Positions 44,601 through 53,954 of a DNA stretch of 60,000 bases are shown piece by piece; positions within the stretch are counted from its first letter, which is position 1; the number at the start of each line of letters is the position of its first letter. The notes under the pieces were generated by a model. The model was not told where the DNA came from. It saw only the letters and a list, made by a program, of their open reading frames with translations, and searched no databases. The position numbers and the translations under genes were made by a program. Source of the stretch: Strigamia acuminata (lineage: Eukaryota; Arthropoda; Chilopoda; Geophilomorpha; Linotaeniidae); assembly GCA_949358305.1 (NCBI GenBank), contig OX442316.1:16184001-16244000 (forward strand), given 5' to 3'.

Positions 44601-45730
44601 TTTAGCTCCACTTGCCAATACCCCTTTGACAGATCCATCGTGGTTACCCACTTGAACGGGCTCAGTTCCCGGAGGATCGAGTCTATAGACGGCATCTGAA
44701 TCGGGTCTATAACTGTTATCGCATTCAGGGGGCGATAATCAATGCATAGTCGAGGCTCCGAGCCTGGACGCATTACCAGGACGATCCGCATCGCGTATTC
44801 GCCCAGCGCTTGAGTTACTATGCCCTTGTCGAGCATGTCTTGGCACATCTGCGTCACAATGTCTCTTTTCTGGGGGTTCATCCCCTTGTAAGGCACTCGA
44901 ATCGGCTTGTCTGTGGTTAAGACTATTTCGTGGGTTGCTTCCGTCGTTCGACCAGGTGTCTTGGTCAGAATTCTTTCATGTTTTCGAAGCACTCGCCTTA
45001 GTAGCGATGCCTCGTTAACACGCAGTGCTGCCTCCTCGACCAGTGTGTCCACGACGTTACTCCTCTGTAATTCCAGAGTGAAGGCTGCGAAATCGTAATC
45101 TTGGACGAATTTTCGCAATCCTCTTCCGTATTCCTCTTTGTCCTTGGCTTCGTCCAGTAATTTTTGGGGAACTACGGGGACTGGCCGTTCTCCCTCGGGA
45201 CTTATCCAGTTCCATGAACGGGTTATCGGGTTTGGCTGAATTTTCAGTTTTGCCATGATATCCATCCCTAAGAGGAATACTTTGTCGTGGGATGGCAAGA
45301 CTATGAAGGGGTGGGACAGGTTCCCCCCCTTCCAGTCGATCATGATGCGAACTACGCCCCTCGGCTTGACGTAGCCGTTGGCGGTGAGCAATTCTACGTT
45401 CGCGTTCACTTGTGCCACCTTTTTTTCAATATCCAAGTCCTTTACTATATCTTCGGATATGAATGAACGATCTGCTCCTGAATCCAGCAGACCGAACAAT
45501 TTTTGGTTTTCGATCTCCACTGGCAGCATACACAGAGTTTCGCAATGTGTTTTCGTGACATTGCAGTGAAAAACGCGTAATGTTTGGGGCTCAACCTCCA
45601 GATTGAACGGGAGGTCCGTCCAATCTATGTCGACCTCCGGCTTCGTTCTCACTTGCATACTTGTCAGCGTCACTGTTTCTTCCTTCTTCGGAATGGTCTG
45701 CATGCGATCTTTGATCTGTGCTTCTGCCAA
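41699..45730 (-). CDS. Pol of the Gypsy element: protease, reverse transcriptase, RNase H, integrase
   Basis: 1343 codons from 45730, but 45730 is TTG; the frame is open back past the end of gag, so it is made by frameshifting. Domains in order: retropepsin (LLDSGADRSF, about residue 82), RT with DLSKGYWQ and the YLDD active site (residues 428-431), RNase H (HTDASK, Asp577), integrase zinc region (H..H..CPRCQAC) and the DDE core (SIDLMGP, SDNGPQF, then Glu in NPVERLN). Spacing from the second Asp to Glu is one residue shorter than the usual D-x35-E. No stops. The tail after integrase is acidic and ends 381 bases before the third gene's ATG. Confidence 0.93.
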   Translation of the reverse strand: MAEAQIKDRMQTIPKKEETVTLTSMQVRTKPEVDIDWTDLPFNLEVEPQTLRVFHCNVTKTHCETLCMLPVEIENQKLFGLLDSGADRSFISEDIVKDLDIEKKVAQVNANVELLTANGYVKPRGVVRIMIDWKGGNLSHPFIVLPSHDKVFLLGMDIMAKLKIQPNPITRSWNWISPEGERPVPVVPQKLLDEAKDKEEYGRGLRKFVQDYDFAAFTLELQRSNVVDTLVEEAALRVNEASLLRRVLRKHERILTKTPGRTTEATHEIVLTTDKPIRVPYKGMNPQKRDIVTQMCQDMLDKGIVTQALGEYAMRIVLVMRPGSEPRLCIDYRPLNAITVIDPIQMPSIDSILRELSPFKWVTTMDLSKGYWQVELKPEDKLKTAFYSPIGRLMFNVMPFGLVNAPSTFQKLIESVLGDMLHDFVWAYLDDIIITSDTFEEHIDHIDRVVSRLAKAGLHIHPGKSKFCRKELAFLGYRIGVEGIAIDPEKVKAINGFPAPEDIKGVQRFMGMVNFFGRLLSGLAEVAAPITDLLRTDKEFEWTVQCEAAFSTIKQMLADVEKMPLPDLNRPFVLHTDASKIGLGAALLQTHVYNGISQEVPCMFISRKIQGAEKNYTATELECLAVIWAVRKFRDYLEYTNFEVQTDHQALSWLMKLKEPSGRLARWQLELMACDITITYRPGKYNHVADALSRAPASDPQGPDDDGEDDTHLLYCPTPRRIWRLRKANELPVMEPEDRTFCGFWTRTYQPAGTSDSTSAIQPPPPGETHKTLLRAFTAKIEEKTQYAPPTRREFVEHQAADTKCQIITQYLLNGEFPEGMTNPHRRKQFVKEATSYLIDDELLVKYHPTFQDDLSGAGNSVKVVVPASLHNRLLWLMHGHPLASHSGIARTLYRVKQLFFWPGARQKITKFIRHCPRCQACRPRDKVARNAMSLGPYAPFDCLSIDLMGPKPTTGNKNMYILVIMDVATRWPELYALAKPSAENIVECLYDVAMRFGFPRKLISDNGPQFRSRIYKDFCRKFKMDASNTSTYNPQTNPVERLNKDIKYALTVFTDIHNRWDEYLREIAFSIRSTVSRTREFSPAYLNFARELRMPWDPRVAEAVNVLDPSSPHEYVCRLEQTISDTYQHMMAHIFNMRERIADKEGDLAFANFKVNDLVWKEAHTLSNAARGIAAGLADKRDGPYVIVAEHGGNAYQLRRLEDNKNFQSIHGRDLRPYLPEFPQEIWLEGQTHSGQGGTVVDTFQKTNEAENIAENEDEFFDAESPADEAPTQPEQAISEREEAEECTSEMENKKINNEKNANTSEMNEQVESRSTSTSKINLRPRRSNNPFIRDGKVVGKN

Positions 45731-45801
45731 GGCATGACCTGCGGGTCCAGTGTGATATTTCTTCTTTTTAATTTCCGCGGCTGGCGCAGACGAAGCTGAA
45801 T

Positions 45802-48800
45802 TTATTTCGGCGACGCCTGCGCTTGGGAGTTTTTTGCTAGATTAGTATTTAACTCCATCATCATTTTCATCAAGGTTTGCATGATGCCTTTTTCTTTGAC
45901 GGTTTTTTCGCATTTGTCGGAGTAGTGACCGTATTCTCCGCAGCTGTAACATTTGATGTTACTTTTATCCCCTGTGGGAGTGAATCCCGGTTTTTTCGGG
46001 ACGAAGGGCGTCGGGAATCGTCTTTTTCCTCCCAATGCCCCTCTCGCTTTTGTTGCCTGCACGTGTGCTCTGAATTGTGCGATTGCTAAGGCCCGGTGTG
46101 CATGGTGCAAATAGGGACCTTGATCGTCGCATCCCGTCGACAAGTTTTCGAGGTGCTCATTTAGGGCTTCCTCGTCGCTTGATGCTGGCTCCTCTTCTTT
46201 AGCCGTGGCGAGAGGTGTTGTCTCTTCGACTTTCTCCATCTGGGTGGAGTCCGTCGAGGTCACCTGCATCGCCGTTGCTGCCGGTGCTTTCTTTGGGGCA
46301 GCTATCGGGTTGGCTGGAAGAATACTGCCTGCTTTAGGCGTCAGCATTCGTCCGAAGGATGCTTCGGTGAGACTCATTATGCCGCTCAAATATTCACTTG
46401 GCCTCATTAATTTCTCTGAGGTCTTGTGACGTTCGGCGCTCGTCTGCAACCGTTTCTCGTGCGCGTCAGCTTCCTCCGGGGGCAGAGTGGCGTAATACCG
46501 CTGTTCTATTTCTAACGTGTTTGTTAGAAGATAGTTACTGACATCTTGGTAATCGCCAGTGCGGGGTGCACGCATGTCTAGCAGAATTCTTTGCGAGTGG
46601 GCCGATAATCCTCCGTAAAAGATCATCGTAAAACCAGCGGGGTTTATTTCGTACGGCGCTCTTGCAAACAGGAGTTTCGCTCGGGCGTCGTAGTCGGCTA
46701 ATGTTTCTCCTGGGGCTTGCCGTAGACCACGTAATTTGTTACTGATCTCGTCTGGAGTCTCGCCGTATCGGAGATCGAAACGGACGAGAAAATCGTCCCA
46801 GGTTGGGTTTTTCAGTCCCTGATACCATTCTCGAGCTGACCCCGTGGTTAGCTCCACTAGACCGTGGGTTAGCATGTCGGCGACGGTGGCTTTTGTCGCT
46901 TTCTTGATACGCATTACTTCGTCTAGGAAGCGGTCTCCGGCCTTCCACGAACCGTCGAATCGTGTTTGTATGTAGTGTTGCCAACGGATGTTACCCGTGG
47001 CTTCGCTGCTTGGTTCGTTTCGTACGCCATATTTACGCTTAACCCTCTCTCCAGCGCGATTATGTTCGTCGCCTGGATGGCCTAGATCGATTCCTTCTCT
47101 TCTGAAAGAGTTCAGCAGGGCTCGGCCTAGCTCAGACATCGTGTAATGTCGGCCAGATGAGTCCTGAAAGTTCCCTTCCTCTGAACGAGGGTTGGAGCTC
47201 CGGGAAGAGCGGTCTGAAGCATTCGGCCGGTTCGACCGGTGCCCATCGCTGCCTTCTTGACTCCTTCCTGTAGATGGTCGACTCGGATGGTCGTCGTCCG
47301 ACGAATCGGAGGGCTCGGAGGGATCTCCTTGGGGGTGAAACCTCGGCCCTCTCGGTGGGGTCTCTCCGCCAGCCTTCTTCTGTTTCGAGCCTCCGGATGG
47401 CGGCGGCTCCCCTCCGTCGTTGTTCTCGTAAAAAGAATGCCATCTGTTTTCCTCGCTTTCGGGGCGTTCCCGATTTTTATTTGCGTTTTTCTTTTCGAGT
47501 AACGCGTCGATGGCTGCTCCCGTCTCGGATCTTTTTGAGGGGTGACGGTCCTTTGTTTTTGGGACCGACTCGTCTCTCTTTTGAGATTTCCCCCTTTTCG
47601 CCGTTTTTGCCGGCTTTGTTGCACCTTCTCCTGTGTCGGTATCAGAGCCGCTGGGGGGTTCTGGTTTCCGTTTCAGGTTTTCTTCATTTTTCTTCCTGTC
47701 CGAGACGTCTTGTGCGTACTCTTTCTGGAACTTTTCTGTCTCCTTCTCCCAGTTTTCGGCTTCCCATCTTTTTTGCTCATCTATTATAGCTTGTTTCTTC
47801 GCTTTGTACTCTTCGGTCCATCTGACTCGATCCCACTCTTCTTTCTCTTTCAGAAACTGTTCTTTTTCTTTTCTGGCTTCCTCTTCTCTCAACCTCTCGC
47901 GATGTTGTTCTTCCCATTTCTGATGTTGTAGAATGGCCTCTTTTCGCAACATTTGTAGTTTTTCTGTTTTTCTTTGAGCTATTAGCGCTTGAAATTGGTC
48001 CTCGTACTCTTGAGCTTCTCGATGTCGCCCTTCTACTGTTGCGTTCCATTCTTTTCGAATTTTAGCTTCTCGTTCTTCCCTCATTTTTTGGACCAGTTTC
48101 TCTGTTCTCTCGGTGGTTCTTCTCTCGCGTTGCTCCCTTTCTTCCTCTTCCTTCCAGAGTTCTCGCCGCTCTGCGCTCAGCCTTCGTTGGCGACTAGTCG
48201 CTTCTTGTCTGGCTTCCTCGCGGGCCTTCTCTCTGGATTCGTGAAGTGTTCGGTTGGGGTCTGGCGCGAAACCTCCGGTGTCACTGGGCGTTACCTGGGG
48301 CATGGGCGTTTCCGCTGCTGGTCTTGCGACCGGCGTCGGGGCTTGTGCCGCACAGATAGCGTCAGTGAGTAGGGTAATCGATTCCCAGACTGACGTTCCT
48401 ACTGGAATGTCTATCATCGCTTTTAGCTGGGCAGCTTGCTGCGTCAACCGAATTAGGTGAGATACTTCGAAGGAAACAACTGCAGGACTCGCCGTAACTC
48501 GGGGGGTTATCGGGGTCCCGCCGTCGTTTTTTCGTGGGGTTTGCTCCACGGACGTCTGAGCCGTGGGTGGCGATGGGTTCGTGCCGACCGTGACCGTTAT
48601 TTTCGGAGCTTCATTCGTCTCCTCGGTCATCAATATCGATACTCGTCCTGGCGATACGTCGCGAATTTCTTCTCGATTTTCTATGGCTTCCGGATCGGTA
48701 TCCTCGAAGGGTTGCATATTCAAGGGAACCCGCTCTCGCTCTGGCCCGTCTAGGGCCGCGAGCGATGCAGCTTGCTCCTCTTTCTGCGCCTTCGCTCTCC

Positions 48801-48942
48801 TTTTATTCGCTCGGGCTTTCGCCTTTGCGGACATTTCAGGGACGGGACCATCCGATCTCAGGTGGTAGTCGGAGGTCCTTTTTCCCTTCTCGGGCATTCT
48901 CTGCTCGGTTTCAGACGTGGATTGCTCGTCTTTGTCTGACAT
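45802..48942 (-). CDS. Gag of the Gypsy element (1046 codons)
   Basis: ATG at 48942, 94 bases inside the LTR. Much longer than the usual 300-500 residues. The N-terminal 500 or so residues are highly charged and helical (Glu/Arg/Lys-rich, coiled-coil-like), followed by a Ser/Pro/Asp-rich linker. Next is a standard retrotransposon Gag capsid region (about residues 660-800, with WYQGLKNPTWDDFLVRF and RGLRQAPGETLADYDARAK), then one zinc knuckle CYSCGEYGHYSDKC (residues 998-1011). Ends just after a slippery heptamer. Confidence 0.9.
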   Translation of the reverse strand: MSDKDEQSTSETEQRMPEKGKRTSDYHLRSDGPVPEMSAKAKARANKRRAKAQKEEQAASLAALDGPERERVPLNMQPFEDTDPEAIENREEIRDVSPGRVSILMTEETNEAPKITVTVGTNPSPPTAQTSVEQTPRKNDGGTPITPRVTASPAVVSFEVSHLIRLTQQAAQLKAMIDIPVGTSVWESITLLTDAICAAQAPTPVARPAAETPMPQVTPSDTGGFAPDPNRTLHESREKAREEARQEATSRQRRLSAERRELWKEEEEREQRERRTTERTEKLVQKMREEREAKIRKEWNATVEGRHREAQEYEDQFQALIAQRKTEKLQMLRKEAILQHQKWEEQHRERLREEEARKEKEQFLKEKEEWDRVRWTEEYKAKKQAIIDEQKRWEAENWEKETEKFQKEYAQDVSDRKKNEENLKRKPEPPSGSDTDTGEGATKPAKTAKRGKSQKRDESVPKTKDRHPSKRSETGAAIDALLEKKNANKNRERPESEENRWHSFYENNDGGEPPPSGGSKQKKAGGETPPRGPRFHPQGDPSEPSDSSDDDHPSRPSTGRSQEGSDGHRSNRPNASDRSSRSSNPRSEEGNFQDSSGRHYTMSELGRALLNSFRREGIDLGHPGDEHNRAGERVKRKYGVRNEPSSEATGNIRWQHYIQTRFDGSWKAGDRFLDEVMRIKKATKATVADMLTHGLVELTTGSAREWYQGLKNPTWDDFLVRFDLRYGETPDEISNKLRGLRQAPGETLADYDARAKLLFARAPYEINPAGFTMIFYGGLSAHSQRILLDMRAPRTGDYQDVSNYLLTNTLEIEQRYYATLPPEEADAHEKRLQTSAERHKTSEKLMRPSEYLSGIMSLTEASFGRMLTPKAGSILPANPIAAPKKAPAATAMQVTSTDSTQMEKVEETTPLATAKEEEPASSDEEALNEHLENLSTGCDDQGPYLHHAHRALAIAQFRAHVQATKARGALGGKRRFPTPFVPKKPGFTPTGDKSNIKCYSCGEYGHYSDKCEKTVKEKGIMQTLMKMMMELNTNLAKNSQAQASPK
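45829..45835 (-). promoter_or_regulatory. Probable -1 ribosomal frameshift site between gag and pol
   Basis: Minus-strand heptamer A_AAA_AAC, in gag phase as GCA AAA AAC, 24 bases before the gag stop (TAA, 45804-45802). Shifting back one base enters the pol frame, which is open from there to 41699. This is a canonical X_XXY_YYZ site. I did not confirm a downstream stimulatory structure. Confidence 0.75.
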
Positions 48943-49036
48943 TTTCTTTCGGTAATTCTACGATTTGGGTTATCTTATTGAGAGATCACAAGTTCAGATT
49001 TGAGATTTATTTCTAAATCCCGGACAGACCCCCACG

Positions 49037-49856
49037 TGTCGCGTCCTACTTGGTATAGGTTTAAATAGCGCTAACGTGTAATACTTTACCTGTGATCAAT
49101 TATGTAAATACCCAAATGAATACCAAATGTATGTAAATAAACAGGTAATTTATTCACCAGGCTTTATGCCTTTAAAATACACTCAGTAATAATTCTAGAG
49201 TCGACGTGGTCAGCGTCGAACAAAGGATTTCTCAAGATGGCGTCGTCGATTCCGCGTGGTCGGCGGAACAAAGGCGGCGTCTCGAGTTGTCGTCAATTCG
49301 TCACGGATTCGTCTTCACGGACGCGGTGGAATGCTCTTTCGAGTCTTCTATCCGTGCCTGTTGTCTAGGGTTTGTTTAGCGTCGCAGAGGCCTCGTCTAG
49401 GAACTTTGGGGTTCCCTACAAAGCACTCGGACACTTACTTCGGCGAATAATCGTCTGGGCGATTATTCTGGGTGATTTCACAAGGGCTATTCTCGTGCTT
49501 TCGCAGGAATAGCTCGCAAGTGACTTCGTGAGAGTTACAGTTTGCACTTTACTCAGCGATCCTCGATCAATCCTAACTTGTAGTTGAAGTTGGCCTGACG
49601 GTGAGGTAGTTGCTGTGTTCTTGGTGTCGTTTGTGTAAGTTCTGTCTTTAGGCGGGAAACACAGCCTTTTATGCAGTGGGGTGAAGGGCCGGCGATCAAC
49701 CAATGGGGGCTGACCACCAGCCGCTTCCTCCCCCTCGGGGCACACACCTGCCATGGGGAGGTGGAGCCAACTCGGGGGGGAACGACTCTTTAATCATAGT
49801 GACTCATAGGACAAGTATCCGCCCTGGGGGGACACTTATCCAACTGGGTCACCACA
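49037..49856 (-). repeat. 5' LTR of the large Gypsy element
   Basis: Upstream LTR in element orientation; matches 36986-37805 throughout by reading. Confidence 0.93.
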
Positions 49857-49860
49857 AGTT

Positions 49861-49945
49861 CTAGAAAACCTGTGGTAGTGTGAACACAGGTTTTCTACAA
49901 AACTGGTCGGTTTTCTACAAAAGTGGTTTAAGTGTGAACAGGGCA
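49861..49945. mobile_element. MITE upstream of SLC23 copy D, right part
   Basis: Right inverted end of the element begun at 36368; separated by the Gypsy insertion. Confidence 0.7.
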
Positions 49946-50208
49946 TTAGTTAGGAATTGTTTTTGCTGTTGTGTAACAAAGGCAATTACAGTCATTTTGA
50001 GTCATTAACCATTTCCGCATGCGTGGTAAATAATAGACTGTTTTATGTCTACGATCCAATGGAATGACAGACCGCCAATAAGGATACAAATCAAAATATT
50101 AATTGCATGTATACAAAAGTGAAATGGCATATAAAAACCAAATGGGTGCAAATCAAATGCGCGCCCAAGTTAATTTTAAATAAATATTTTAATTAATAAA
50201 TTAAAACA

Positions 50209-50616
50209 ATGAATTATTTGATGCGCGTAATTCAAATGAGCGCGTCGTGTAAACAATCGGGACGTTTAGTACAGCTCCAACATCTCCCCAAAAACGACCG
50301 CTCCCTTTCTGACCGACGACACCCCGTCGAAATCCGGATTGTTTCCCGCAGCCCCGCTTTGGAAATGATCACCGAAGGCGAGAACCAAACCCCGGCCGTG
50401 GGAAAGGACGTGCTCGAAACTCCCACCTTCTTCGTGGAGAAGGAGTTGGGCGCCGATGAGCACCAGCAGCGTCTCTGGTCGAACCTTAACGAACCCACCA
50501 ACCCCTTGAACGACACGATGCAGGAAGTTTCGGTCACTCCGAGCGTTGTGTCGGACTTGGTGGACCTCAACTCACAGGGTGTTTTGAAAAATGTATACAC
50601 ATTTGAATACAATTAA
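50209..50616 (+). other. GC-rich orphan reading frame
   Basis: 135 codons from an ATG, but the first 20 are in AT-rich flank. 50240-50574 is strikingly GC-rich for this neighbourhood and open on the plus strand and in two minus frames. The plus frame reads as a soluble acidic protein (EMITEGENQTPAVGKDVLE). It ends against a MITE (50575). No family recognised. Possibly a captured fragment of a coding exon; strand undecided. Confidence 0.35.
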
Positions 50617-50679
50617 ATATATTTTTAATCATTAGTTGTGCGAGCTATAAACCGGGTAGACATTTTTTTAGACACCCTG
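50575..50679. mobile_element. Small mariner-like MITE, copy 2
   Basis: CAGGGTGTTTTGAAAAATG to the near-complement CAGGGTGTCTAAAAAAATG; same family as 14085-14192. Confidence 0.65.
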
Positions 50680-50899
50680 TAAGTTCTGCAAAAATGGCAG
50701 ATGTTAATTCCGGCCTTGGAAATCGTGTTTTTAGCACGTTTTGCATCGATTTGGCACGTGATTGGATACTTTACTCTCCTCTCATTCTTTGAGGAGTAAA
50801 GAAAATTCCTCAGGGCCAACCTCAACCAATAGCATTATTTTCTTTTTCTTATTAGATATAATAATAAATATTATATATAATTACAACACAATTGTGGAA

Positions 50900-51420
50900 T
50901 TATTTTGCTAATTGTATTTCATTAAAGCTATATAACAGCAACATCATTTTGAAATAGAAAACTACTTGCGACTTCCGGTTTCATCTGCATCTCCACAAAT
51001 AAATAGGCGAACGATGGCCTCACACACATTTTTGTTTCATCGTTTGTCGTTTCCTAAATTTATTGTTATTTGCAAGATTAAGATCAGGTATTTTTTTAAA
51101 TATTACTTTCGCTGATACTGTACTCACAGTCCCGCCGAAAATGCAGCGTTTGCGCGTTATTTCCATTTTAAGATTTGTCTTTGCAGTCGCGGGCATTTTT
51201 CGTGCAGTTTTTGAAGTTTAGTGTGTGAAATAAAATTATTGTGGTAAATCGATGATCAGAGTAAAAATATACGTTTAGTTCCATCATATACGTTTGTGTG
51301 CGATGCGATGCCATTACCGGAAGTTACCAATTTGTCACATTACTGTAGCGCGCTCTAGTGGCAAAAAAGTAAAGTTCAAACGCGAATCTACGGTAATCTG
51401 TTGTCATTCAAACAAGGAGA
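50900..51420. repeat. SLC23-unit spacer, third copy
   Basis: Matches 3500-3930 and 14400-14850 closely ('tttcatcgtttgtcgtttcc', 'gcgctctagtg'). No gene. Confidence 0.55.
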
Positions 51421-51689
51421 CCACCAATTACAGGATTGAGAACTGCTATTGCAATTCAGATGAAATACATAACTCGCCTACTGGCAACCTAAAACCAAGT
51501 TACCGGTAACCATGTACCTAATGGGCATAACTTTGTCCCTTGCAGAAGTTATTCAAATTCCAATTGCCTATGATTTATTTCCAGTAATTATATAGCACAC
51601 TTGCCACTTAACTATCTCATTAAATATTTACTGCTCTTATATAAACTAACGTTATAAATTATACTGCATAGAAAGTCATTTCAAATTAA

Positions 51690-52030
51690 TTCCAAACGGA
51701 CGTAAATCATTAGTCTTGCATGCTCTTCTCAGTGTCCCTACAGACACAACCCAAAATCTTCTTTTAAACTGCAACAGTTAATTCTGTCCAGAATGATCCA
51801 AAATTAGTCATCAAGGAAACAATTGACAAAACATTTACTGTCTTTGTTCTCCAAGCATAAAAAAGCCTATCTGGAGGAAATATTTATCATTTGCTAGCCA
51901 ACGAGGAAATGCCAGTGGGAATCCACTGACGAGAAGATTTCTTAATGAATTCAATTCTAGTGAGTATTACAGATTAGCAATAAGTCCCACAACTATGGGT
52001 CCAGGAATTGCCTCAGCAAACCACCAATCT
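51690..52030 (-). pseudogene. SLC23 remnant F, decayed exons 11 and 9
   Basis: 51690-51740 resembles the C-terminal exon start ('tccaaacggacgtaaatcat', 'cagtgtccctacagacaca'), and 51890-52020 resembles exon 9 ('gagaagatttcttaatgaat', 'cagattagcaataagtccc'). Indels and stops throughout. Exon 10 is not recognisable. Confidence 0.6.
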
Positions 52031-52267
52031 GTAAACAGACAAACTATAATATCACAAAGAAACAAACAACAGCAAGTGTGTGCAGTGGCCAAAGGTAAAA
52101 CAGAATATTTTGGCCCTCACACCCCGTGTTGCTTTTCTTGGGTGTAAGGCTAGGCTGTTGGCGGCACCCTCCCTATCTTTCAAAATACAGTTTGAGCCAG
52201 TTATAACGATTTTGAAAGTGTAATCACTCTGGATGTAATTTATATTTGAAACTAAAACCATCATACA

Positions 52268-52724
52268 GCCATTTTTATGTCTGGAAATTTATATCACTCA
52301 GATGCGTTCCTTTGCTCCGCACACTCATGCTGTGATGCTCTATGACCACAGAAATGGCATTGGTTGAGGTATTTAATAGAGAGGTTCTGCCAGGCGTATG
52401 ACCGGAACGGCAACTTGTAGAGTAAGCTCCGCCCACCCGTTGCCGTTGTTTTCACGACGTCTGGACCCGCCATTACACGTTGCAAACGCGCGCACAACGT
52501 GAAGCTTAGCTCCGCCCCATGACGTCAGCACAAAAATTGATGACGTTTCGGCTTTCCAGACGTCAGCCGTTCCCGTCTAAAGCTTGGCAGAACTTCTCTA
52601 TTGTCCAACAATCATTACTCTGGTCAAAATTGTGGCTGAGAAATAAGCATATAAAAGTCTTCAGGTCTCTCTGGCTCACAAGGAAAGCATCCGAGTGATA
52701 TAATTTTCCAGACATAAAAATGGC
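52268..52724. mobile_element. MITE with a second MITE nested inside
   Basis: Outer ends GCCATTTTTATGTCTGGAAA and its near-complement, continuing with TATATCACTC for about 40 paired bases. Interrupted at 52375-52602 by a different inverted-repeat element. Confidence 0.75.
52375..52602. mobile_element. Nested GC-rich MITE
   Basis: Ends AATAGAGAGGTTCTGCCA and, reverse-complemented, AATAGAGAAGTTCTGCCA. GC-rich interior with 'agctccgccc' twice. Confidence 0.7.
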
Positions 52725-52959
52725 ATAACAAACTCTGTATAATGGTTTTAATGTCAAATAAAAATTTTAATTAATTATAAAGTAATTACCTTTTGAAAAT
52801 CGTCAGGTTTTTCCGGTTTACCCTGTAGAACTACCGGTACGTCTAACAGGAAAATCCTCGAAACGGAAATGTAAACCAGCGCCAGCAACGGAAATGGTGA
52901 TGGGAATTTACAATCCCAGTTCAGCTTATCTGCTAGTCACAATTTTGTCTACATATAAT

Positions 52960-53150
52960 ACAGTCGAAACTCTTTATACCAAATCGCAAGGTAGCCGAAA
53001 AATCGATTCGTCATAACGAGAATTCGTTATACTGAAATTTTTTAACATGGTGTTCTGCGACCAGCCAACCAAACAGATCATTTTTAGGTATTCGTTATAT
53101 CAATAATTCGTTATATCGCGATTCGTTATAAAAAGTTTCAACTGTAGTGA
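52960..53150. repeat. Palindromic AT-rich repeat
   Basis: 'cagtcgaaactctttatacc' at the left and 'ttataaaaagtttcaactgtag' at the right are inverted, with several 'ttcgttata' motifs between. Looks like a small MITE; boundaries uncertain. Confidence 0.45.
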
Positions 53151-53184
53151 AATTAACGAAGATAATGTGCATAATGTAGATCTG

Positions 53185-53846
53185 CTACAGTGTAGGCTGC
53201 ATATCCCGGACATAGTACCGACCGGACAGCTGTGTGGTCTGGACAAGTTTGCCGGGGACCGGACCCAACCAATCAGGAGCAATGCTAAATTTGCTCTGTG
53301 GTCCGGACAGCTCCCCCTTTCGGAATCCGGACTAAGCGATGCGTCCCGTATAGGCAAAAATCGCTGTGTAGTCCGGACAAAAACCAAAAATGCTGATTTT
53401 CTAATGAAACAAATTAAAAAAAAAATTAAAAACACTAAAATTTAAATAAAAATTTAATTTATTGCATGTTTACAAGGGTTGGAAAAGGTTGGAAAAGGTA
53501 CTGTTGCATGTGTTCACAAACGTGGACATGACGTAACTTATGTGCACATGGCGCAACGATACCTTTAACGCAAATTTCCTTTTCCAACCCTTGTGAACCT
53601 GCAATAAATTAAAATTTCATTAAAATTTTAGTGTTTTTAATTCTTTTTCTAATTTGTTTCATTAGAAAATCGGCATTTTTGAATTGTTTTAATGTAGCAG
53701 AAATTGATTTTCTTTAACTCTCTAGTCCGGACATGTGGCATTTGTCCGGACCAGAGAGTGTATATGCCCTACAGAATGGACATTGTCCGGACCGGACAAG
53801 TTTCTGGGTCCCGTCCTATGTCCGGGCTACGCAGCCTACACTGTAG
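53185..53846. mobile_element. Palindromic MITE, about 660 bases
   Basis: Ends CTACAGTGTAGGCTGC at both sides inverted, then GCCCGGACATAG-type motifs. The interior also pairs (53390-53490 against 53570-53700). Repeated 'ggtccgga' and 'tccggac' motifs. No coding. Confidence 0.75.
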
Positions 53847-53954
53847 TTTAAATTATTTTATCCTTGGTAAATAATTGGCAACTCATGTTTCTTGCATTCT
53901 AGATATTTAATTTTCACTAAATTGATCTGAAACTTGAATAAAAATCTATCCAAG

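Larger units (their letters stand above)
36986..49856 (-). mobile_element. Large Gypsy-type LTR retrotransposon with a third gene (12871 bases)
   Basis: LTRs 36986-37805 and 49037-49856, 820 bases each and indistinguishable by eye, with 4-base duplication AGTT (36982-36985, 49857-49860). On the minus strand the order is LTR, primer site (TGGGGGTCTGTCCGGGA, just inside 49037), gag, pol, a two-exon third gene, purine tract (GGAGGAGGGACG), LTR. RT before integrase places it in Ty3/Gypsy. Long open frames and matching LTRs point to a young, possibly active copy. GC content is well above the host flanks. It sits inside a MITE upstream of SLC23 copy D. Confidence 0.95.
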
